A DNA stretch of 13,535 nucleotides, from the NCBI GenBank assembly GCA_945788445.1, contig CALZMA010000006.1, positions 1-13,535 of the forward strand, in the 5' to 3' direction. A program made the translations under genes and the position numbers. Numbering within the stretch: the stretch's first letter is position 1; each line of letters opens with the position of its first letter. Shown here one piece after another: positions 8,971 through 13,535 of this stretch. Below the pieces are notes generated by a model. The model did no database searches. It saw nothing but the letters and a program-made list of their open reading frames with translations, and was not told the DNA's origin. The DNA comes from an uncultured Bacteroidales bacterium (lineage in GTDB: Bacteria > Bacteroidota > Bacteroidia > Bacteroidales > Bacteroidaceae).

Positions 8971-9096
8971 CCGCCAAGTCGCCCGTGCCATCGGGCCACG
9001 ACAGCACTCCCACCCCCCGAAACAACGCCCCTCCGGCGCGCCGCCGCCACCCGGCCGCACCGCGCACCGAAGAGAGGCCCCAAAATAACCAAACGT

Positions 9097-9591
9097 ATGA
9101 AAACGAAGTCATTCCTCATCGCGCTCCTGCTGCTCTGCAGCTTCGCCACCACGGCCTTTGCGCAACTCCCCTCCGTGAAACTCAAGGACATCAACGGCAA
9201 GGTGGTCGACACCGCCACGCTCAGCAACGACGGCAAGCCCTTCATCATCAGCTTCTTCGCCACCTGGTGCAAGCCCTGCAACCGCGAGCTCAAGGCCATC
9301 CACGAGCTCTACCCCGAGTGGCAGGAGGAAACCGGCGTGCGCGTCATCGCCATCTCCATCGACGAGGCGCAGAACGCACAGAAGGTGAAGCCCATGGTCG
9401 ATGCCGCCGGCTGGGAATACCAGGTGCTCCTCGACCCCAACAGTGACTTCCGCCGCGCCATGGGCGTGAACCTCATTCCCCACGTCTTCGTCATCGACGG
9501 CGAAGGCAAGGTGGCCGAAAGCCGCAGCGGCTACACCGACGGCGGCGAGCTCCACCTCATCGAAAAAGTGCGCGAACTCCTGGGCGAATAA
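9097..9591 (+). CDS. Secreted TlpA-like thioredoxin-fold protein
   Basis: A 164-residue envelope protein with a Sec signal peptide (MKTKSFLIALLLLCSFATTAFAQ, cleavage probably after AFA). The mature part is a single thioredoxin/TlpA domain. The active site FFATWCKPCNREL has C58 and C61 (CKPC), and the cis-proline is P128 in LIPHVFVIDGEGKV. This pattern fits periplasmic thiol-disulfide oxidoreductases of the TlpA/ResA type; whether it reduces or oxidises its partners, and which ones, is not shown. The ATG at 9097 starts the signal peptide and follows an A-rich leader (CCAAAATAACCAAACGT). An in-frame TTG at 8968 lies within the -7 box and is not a credible start. It is the first gene of the envelope cluster, with a hairpin between it and the barrel gene. 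Confidence 0.92.
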   Translation: MKTKSFLIALLLLCSFATTAFAQLPSVKLKDINGKVVDTATLSNDGKPFIISFFATWCKPCNRELKAIHELYPEWQEETGVRVIAISIDEAQNAQKVKPMVDAAGWEYQVLLDPNSDFRRAMGVNLIPHVFVIDGEGKVAESRSGYTDGGELHLIEKVRELLGE

Positions 9592-9596
9592 CCGCC

Positions 9597-9661
9597 GCAG
9601 TGCAGGCTCTTCGTGACGGTGCGCCCCGCGTGCCGGCCCGGGAAGCCTGCACGCTGCTTTT
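9597..9661 (+). terminator. Hairpin terminator or attenuator after tlpA-like gene
   Basis: TGCAGGCT (9601-9608) pairs perfectly with AGCCTGCA (9644-9651). GCAG (9597-9600) can continue the stem with CTGC (9654-9657) across a two-base bulge. The 35-base loop can fold further (GGTGCG with CGTGCC, using wobbles). TTTT (9658-9661) follows. It starts 5 bp after the tlpA-like stop, so it probably reduces or ends that transcript before the barrel gene. Confidence 0.6.
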
Positions 9662-9681
9662 CTGCCCGCACCCTCCCCATA

Positions 9682-9695
9682 CTCCTTATTATATA
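9682..9695 (+). repeat. 14-bp repeat CTCCTTATTATATA, copy 2
   Basis: Exact second copy of the 14-mer at 5348-5361, again downstream of a terminator hairpin, here 14 bp before the start codon of the barrel gene. If it is a promoter element, the transcript would be nearly leaderless; if it is an AU-rich translation enhancer, its place just before the ATG would fit. Neither is proven. Confidence 0.5.
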
Positions 9696-9709
9696 AAGCA
9701 CACAGACAC

Positions 9710-11479
9710 ATGAAAAAGTACGCCACGCTGGCGGCCCTCGCCCTTTCATCCGCCCTCGCCCTCCACGCTCAACAGACCGACGGCGGCAGCGCATTCACCC
9801 TGCACGGCAGCGTGCAGAGCGACATTCTCACGTTCCCCCAAGAGGACGAACGCATCGGCACGGGCACCTACAAGGACGACTTCATGACCAATACCTACGC
9901 CGAACTCCACCTCCTCAACAAGTACATCCAGGCCGGCGCGCGCTTCGAGTTCCTCGAGCACCCCATGCCCGGCTTCGAACAGGACTTCAAGGGCTGGGGC
10001 GTGCCCAACTTCTACGTGAAGGGCAGCTACAAGGGGGCTGAGCTCACCCTGGGCGACTTCTACGACCAGTTCGGCTCGGGACTCATCTTCCGCACCTACG
10101 AGGAGCGCTCCCTCGGCATCGACAACTCGCTCCGCGGCGCACGCCTCGTGCTGAAACCCTTCAAGGGCGTCACCCTCAAGGCCCTCGGCGGACAGCAGCG
10201 CCACTATTGGCACAAACGGAACCTCAGCTCGTCGAAACCCTTCACCTGGGGCGGCGACCTGGAGCTCAACGTGGACCAGTGGGTCAAGGCCATGGACGAC
10301 CACAACACGCGCCTGACCCTCGGCTTCTCGGCCGTCAGCAACCACGCGGGCGAAGAGCCGGACATCCTCGTCATCCGCGACGGAGCCACCGACCCCGCCA
10401 CGGGCGTGGCCCTGCCCCAGGCCTACCGGCTCAACATGCCGAAAAACGTGGGCGCCTTCGACGTGCGCGCCAACCTGCAGACGGGCAACTACAACTTCCT
10501 CGCCGAATACGCCTGGAAGGGACACGACCCCTCGAGCGCCAACAACTACACCTTCCAGAAGGGACAGACGCTCCTGCTCTCGGGCTCCTACTCCAAGCGC
10601 GGCATGAGCGTGCTCCTCCAGGCCAAACGCAGCCAGGACATGGCGTTCCGCTCCCAGCGGACCCTGACGAACGCCTCGTCGGCCTGCTATATCAACCACC
10701 TCCCCACCTTTGCCTACCAGCACACCTACGCCCTCGCCGCCCTCTACCCCTACGCCACGCAGATGGCCCCGGGCGAATGGGCCTTCCAGGGCGAACTGGG
10801 CTACACCTTCAAGCGCAAGACGGCCCTCGGCGGCAAGTACGGCACCCACGTGAAGCTCAACGTCAGCCACGTCCGCGGCATCGACCAGCAGGCCGGCCCG
10901 GGCCACACCAACGAGGTGGGCGGCAACGGCGCACAGTCGGACTTCTTCAAGATGGGCGACGAAACCTACTACCAGGACATCAACGTGCAGGTGGAGAAGA
11001 AGCTCAACAAGCAGCTGAAGCTCAACTTCATGTACTCCAACCAGCGCTACAACCAGCTCGTCGTCGAAGGCCACGGCGAACGCGCCGTGAAGAGCCACAT
11101 CTTCGTGGCCGAGGGCAAATACCAGTTCTCCCCGAAATACACACTCCGCGCCGAGGCACAGTACCTCCACACGAAGCAGGACCAGAAGGACTGGCTCTAC
11201 GGACTCATCGAGCTTTCCGTGCTCCCCCACTTCATGTTCACCATCAGCGACCAGTACAACGGCCACGTGCCCTACTTCAAGGCCAACGGCTCTGAAGATG
11301 CCTCGCGCGGAACGCACAAGGAGCACTACCTCCTCGGCGCCGTCACCTACACCACCGGCGCACACCGCCTACAGGTCAGCTATGGCAAGACGCGGGCCGG
11401 CTACAACTGCAGCGGAGGCGTGTGCCGCTTCGTGCCGGCGTCCAAAGGCATGCAGGTGAACTATACTTTCAATTTCTAA
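9710..11479 (+). CDS. Putative outer-membrane beta-barrel protein, DUF6029-like
   Basis: A 589-residue exported protein with a Sec signal peptide (MKKYATLAALALSSALALHAQ, mature from about residue 22). After it come many alternating amphipathic strands rich in Tyr, Phe and Gly, such as FTLHGSVQSDIL, AELHLLNKYIQAGARFEFL, NFYVKGSYKGAELTLGDFYDQFGSGLIF and LGYTFKRKTALGGKYG. The chain ends in VNYTFNF, with the terminal aromatic residue typical of outer-membrane barrels. The overall pattern recalls the Bacteroidetes DUF6029 family; that name is from memory and needs a profile search. There is no TonB box, plug domain or T9SS tail that I can see, so it is more like a porin or unassigned barrel than a TonB-dependent receptor. 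It sits 34 bp before the Omp28-like gene, so the two are likely co-transcribed. Confidence 0.75.
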   Translation: MKKYATLAALALSSALALHAQQTDGGSAFTLHGSVQSDILTFPQEDERIGTGTYKDDFMTNTYAELHLLNKYIQAGARFEFLEHPMPGFEQDFKGWGVPNFYVKGSYKGAELTLGDFYDQFGSGLIFRTYEERSLGIDNSLRGARLVLKPFKGVTLKALGGQQRHYWHKRNLSSSKPFTWGGDLELNVDQWVKAMDDHNTRLTLGFSAVSNHAGEEPDILVIRDGATDPATGVALPQAYRLNMPKNVGAFDVRANLQTGNYNFLAEYAWKGHDPSSANNYTFQKGQTLLLSGSYSKRGMSVLLQAKRSQDMAFRSQRTLTNASSACYINHLPTFAYQHTYALAALYPYATQMAPGEWAFQGELGYTFKRKTALGGKYGTHVKLNVSHVRGIDQQAGPGHTNEVGGNGAQSDFFKMGDETYYQDINVQVEKKLNKQLKLNFMYSNQRYNQLVVEGHGERAVKSHIFVAEGKYQFSPKYTLRAEAQYLHTKQDQKDWLYGLIELSVLPHFMFTISDQYNGHVPYFKANGSEDASRGTHKEHYLLGAVTYTTGAHRLQVSYGKTRAGYNCSGGVCRFVPASKGMQVNYTFNF

Positions 11480-11513
11480 ACTCCCGCTCCCCAAAGCATA
11501 AACCTTCCTTTTC

Positions 11514-12320
11514 ATGAAACCATTCCATTTCCTCTCTGCCCTCGCCCTGGCTTCGGCTGCGCTCGTAGCCTGCGAGAATGTCGACGAGCAGGACCGCTTC
11601 GACGGCCCCTTCGAGGCCGCCGTGCAGAAAAACGTGCTCATCGAAGACTTCACGGGACAAAGATGCTCCAACTGCCCCCTGGCCACAGAGAAGATACACG
11701 AAATGCAAGAAGCCTTCGGCAAGGAACACATCGTGGCCGTGGCCATCCACGGCGGTGCGCTCGGCGTGAGCGAGACGGACAAGCCCGCCGTCGGCCTCGC
11801 CAATGAGCAGGGCGAACAGCTCTATTCCTACTGGAAGGTGGAGACGCAGCCCAACGGACTCGTGGACCGCGTGGGCGGACTCAAGGACTTTGCCGAATGG
11901 ATGGGCGCCGCCGTGCCCCGCCTCTACCAGACGCCCAAGGTGCAGCTCTCCGCCACCGCCTCGGTCGACGAGGCCACGCGCCAGCTCAGCCTCCAGGTCA
12001 GCGCCACCGCCACCGAAGACCTCCAGGGCAAGCTCCAGGTGTGGCTCACCGAGAGCAATCTCGTGCGCATCCAGACCCTCCCCGCCGAATGGGGCGGCGG
12101 AAACAAGAAGGACTACGTACACAACCACGTGTTCCGCACCTCCGTCACCGACCTCCACGGCGAAGCCCTCGCCCTCGGTGCCGGCAGCCCCGAACAGCGC
12201 AGCTTCACCTGCACCCTCGCCGAAACGTGGAACCCGGCCGAGATGGCAGCCGTAGTCATCTACTACAACGATGCCGAAGGCGTGCTCCAGGTCATCGACC
12301 TCCCGCTCCAGGGCCAATAA
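11514..12320 (+). CDS. Omp28-family outer-membrane lipoprotein with CxxC
   Basis: A 268-residue lipoprotein. The signal sequence ends in a lipobox LVAC, with C20 as the lipidated cysteine followed by ENVDEQD. The core opens with VLIEDFTGQRCSNCPLATEKI (41-61), the characteristic start of Omp28-related proteins, with a thioredoxin-like CSNC pair (C51, C54). HIVAVAIHGG then follows, as the next strand of a thioredoxin-like fold. The C-terminal half (about 140-268) is beta-rich, with an Ig-like look (KVQLSATASVDEATRQLSLQVSATA). Omp28 was described as a surface protein of P. gingivalis; its biochemical role is not established. Here the likely place is the outer membrane. It lies between the barrel gene (34 bp) and a T9SS-tailed protein (49 bp), suggesting one operon. 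Confidence 0.88.
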   Translation: MKPFHFLSALALASAALVACENVDEQDRFDGPFEAAVQKNVLIEDFTGQRCSNCPLATEKIHEMQEAFGKEHIVAVAIHGGALGVSETDKPAVGLANEQGEQLYSYWKVETQPNGLVDRVGGLKDFAEWMGAAVPRLYQTPKVQLSATASVDEATRQLSLQVSATATEDLQGKLQVWLTESNLVRIQTLPAEWGGGNKKDYVHNHVFRTSVTDLHGEALALGAGSPEQRSFTCTLAETWNPAEMAAVVIYYNDAEGVLQVIDLPLQGQ

Positions 12321-12369
12321 GCCCCGGTGCCGCACTACCGAATCTACTCATTCAAAAACCGAATAGCAC

Positions 12370-13089
12370 ATGAAGAAATTTTTTACCCTCTGTCTCTGCG
12401 CCCTCCTCGGCGCAACGCTTGCACAGGCCCAGGTGAAGGTCACCTGCGACGGTAAGGAAGTGAACAACGGCGACCGCCTCACCTTCTATGCCCACGAAGA
12501 CGATTTCGGCGACATCGTTGCAGGCCCCGCCATGGACCCCACGTTCAAAAACACCACCGATGCCGACTTCGACCTCACCGTGGAGGTGAAGACAAGCGAC
12601 AATGCCAAGAACGGCGGCCTCAACTGGTGCGGAATCACCATGATGTGCCAGGACATCAAGGGCGGCTACGAAAAGCGCACCGCCAAGCTCAAGGTGAAGG
12701 GCTTCGGCCTCAGCATGCAGCTCCACGGACTCTTCACCGCAGGCAAGTTCGACACCTACGAAGCCGAAGTCACCGTCAAAAAGGACACTGTAAAGCTCCT
12801 CACCTTCACGGAAGTCTTCGTTTACGACGGCAAGGACCACACCGGCATCGACCACGTCAGCGCCTCCCGGCCCGTACGCTTCGACGGCCAGTCCCTCCGC
12901 TACAGCTTCGACACCGAAGCCACACGCACCCTCACCCTCTACGGCATCGACGGCAAGCAGGTGCGCACCGAAGTCCTCAGCCAGGGCAACGGCAGCGTGA
13001 GCCTCGCCGGACTCAAGGGCGGCGTCTACGTGTACCGCCTCACCGAGAACGGCCGCACCCTCCAGGGCAGCAAGGTCGTTGTCCGCTAA
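12370..13089 (+). CDS. Secreted protein with C-terminal T9SS sorting domain
   Basis: A 239-residue exported protein. The signal peptide is MKKFFTLCLCALLGATLAQA, cleaved near residue 20-21. The middle (about 22-165) is a beta-rich domain of unknown family, with phrases such as VKVTCDGKEVNNGDRLTFYA and DFDLTVEVKTSDNAKNGGLNWCG; cysteines C26, C87 and C93 could allow a disulfide. Residues about 172-239 match the T9SS type A sorting domain: LRYSFDTEATRTLTLYGIDGKQV, then GSVSLAGLKGGVYVYRL and a KVVVR end. In such families the tail directs transport across the outer membrane and is usually removed by PorU. It follows the Omp28-like gene by 49 bp and precedes a strong terminator. No function can be given for the cargo domain. 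Confidence 0.85.
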   Translation: MKKFFTLCLCALLGATLAQAQVKVTCDGKEVNNGDRLTFYAHEDDFGDIVAGPAMDPTFKNTTDADFDLTVEVKTSDNAKNGGLNWCGITMMCQDIKGGYEKRTAKLKVKGFGLSMQLHGLFTAGKFDTYEAEVTVKKDTVKLLTFTEVFVYDGKDHTGIDHVSASRPVRFDGQSLRYSFDTEATRTLTLYGIDGKQVRTEVLSQGNGSVSLAGLKGGVYVYRLTENGRTLQGSKVVVR

Positions 13090-13124
13090 GCCGCACCGGC
13101 CCACCCCCTCTTCCACAGACAACA

Positions 13125-13163
13125 ACGGGCGCAGCCTCTAACCGGGCTGTGCCCGTCATTTTT
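13125..13163 (+). terminator. Intrinsic terminator closing the envelope cluster
   Basis: ACGGGCGCAGCC (13125-13136) pairs with GGCTGTGCCCGT (13145-13156) as a 12-bp stem with one G-T wobble and an eight-base loop. It is followed by CATTTTTC with five Ts (13159-13163). It lies 36 bp after the stop of the T9SS-tailed gene. Confidence 0.88.
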
Positions 13164-13260
13164 CAAAGGCCGGAAATCACCTTTTCACTGACAAAATGAA
13201 AGCCCCGGGCCACCGGAAAGCCCAAAACGCAGACAGACCAGCAGAATTTGGAGGAAAAAA

Positions 13261-13291
13261 TTTGCACACAAAGATTTAACCACTACCTTTG
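13261..13291 (+). promoter_or_regulatory. Consensus Bacteroidetes promoter for the 3' edge gene
   Basis: TTTG (13261-13264), a 19-base spacer and TACCTTTG (13284-13291) match the Bacteroidetes -33/-7 consensus without a mismatch. Transcription would begin near 13298, leaving a leader of about 57 bases that is AT-rich and G-poor (ATAATCTATTTTCTGC, TAAACTAAATACACAAG). This is typical of well-expressed genes in this phylum. Confidence 0.88.
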
Positions 13292-13354
13292 CCGCGCACA
13301 TAATCTATTTTCTGCTTTTCAGAATTCACAAGTTAAACTAAATACACAAGCAAC

Positions 13355-13535
13355 ATGAAGAAATTTTTACTCTCCCTGGCTGCTGTGGCCATGCTCGCCG
13401 CTCCCGCAAGCGCACAGACAGTCAAGAAGGCTGCAAGCCCCTTCAGCCTGAAGAAGACGGAGAAGGTTGCACTCCCCTTGGACCGCAAGCTCAACATCAA
13501 CGGCAAGTCGATGCAGGGCATGACGCTCCGTTCGG
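13355..13535 (+). CDS. Secreted protein of unknown family, 3' truncated
   Basis: An open frame starts at the ATG at 13355 and runs off the window after 60 codons. It begins with a Sec signal peptide (MKKFLLSLAAVAMLAAPASAQ, cleavage probably after ASA). The first mature residues are TVKKAASPFSLKKTEKVAL, basic and without a lipobox, then LDRKLNINGKSMQGMTLRS. Too little is present to assign a family. The perfect promoter and AT-rich leader upstream suggest a separately transcribed, well-expressed exported protein. The nearby T9SS-tailed gene makes a T9SS cargo possible, but the tail lies outside the window. Confidence 0.85.
   Translation, partial: MKKFLLSLAAVAMLAAPASAQTVKKAASPFSLKKTEKVALPLDRKLNINGKSMQGMTLRS

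Noticed and set aside
8759..9112. N-terminal extension of the pseudouridine synthase (118 extra residues)
   Set aside because: The extension crosses both divergent promoters and has no relation to the S4 domain or to RluA N-termini; the ATG at 8758 lies correctly downstream of the minus-strand promoter.
9746..11365. Minus-strand open frame of 539 codons opposite the barrel gene
   Set aside because: Same composition effect (Val/Glu/Gly/His-rich), no recognisable domain, while the plus strand has a signal peptide and barrel pattern.
13196..13279. 27-codon open frame before the last gene
   Set aside because: It overlaps the consensus promoter at 13261-13291, has no signal for translation and resembles nothing.
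12368..13368. Near-identical start regions of the genes at 12370 and 13355 (ACATGAAGAAATTTTT in both)
   Set aside because: The match covers only the start codon and the common MKKF signal-peptide opening; similarity stops right after it, so it is not a duplication.
1..13535. Mobile element, CRISPR, toxin-antitoxin or defence system
   Set aside because: No transposase, integrase, direct-repeat array, nuclease or small paired genes are visible; all long frames are explained by housekeeping and envelope genes.

Overview
The window reads as a chromosomal segment from a GC-rich member of the Bacteroidales (GC looks to be around 60% by eye). The evidence is: promoters of the Bacteroidetes form TTTG-N19/20-TAnnTTTG; start codons preceded by A-rich stretches instead of Shine-Dalgarno sequences; a leucyl-tRNA synthetase of Bacteroidetes type; a PorZ-like type IX secretion system (T9SS) protein; a protein with a C-terminal T9SS sorting domain; and an Omp28-family lipoprotein. 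I would not name a genus. There are no tRNA or rRNA genes, no IS elements, no CRISPR arrays and no phage genes that I can see.

Left block, plus strand, 39-5298. leuS is preceded by a -7 box at 9-16 and followed by yitT, a fucosyltransferase-fold glycosyltransferase-like gene and rdgB. The gaps are 24, 30 and 46 bp, so this looks like one transcript. It ends at a strong hairpin at 5308-5349. porZ (5438-7798) follows on the same strand. It encodes a signal peptide, a propeller-rich body and a T9SS-type C-terminal domain.

Middle, 7799-9096. porZ converges on a minus-strand RluA-family pseudouridine synthase (8758-7853), with a G/C-only hairpin between the stops. A 338-bp intergenic region then holds two divergent Bacteroidetes promoters, one for the pseudouridine synthase and one for the right-hand block.

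Right block, plus strand, 9097-13089. This is an envelope cluster: a secreted TlpA-like thioredoxin, a putative outer-membrane barrel of DUF6029 type, an Omp28-family lipoprotein with a CxxC motif, and a small secreted protein with a T9SS sorting domain. It closes with an intrinsic terminator at 13125-13163. A textbook promoter at 13261-13291 then drives a new secreted-protein gene cut by the window edge.

Taken together, a housekeeping operon sits beside cell-envelope and T9SS genes. I see no clear new defence or mobile system. The points most worth checking are the possible redox link between the TlpA-like protein and the Omp28-type CxxC lipoprotein, the glycosyltransferase-like gene placed inside the housekeeping operon next to porZ, and a 14-bp exact repeat that follows two terminator hairpins.
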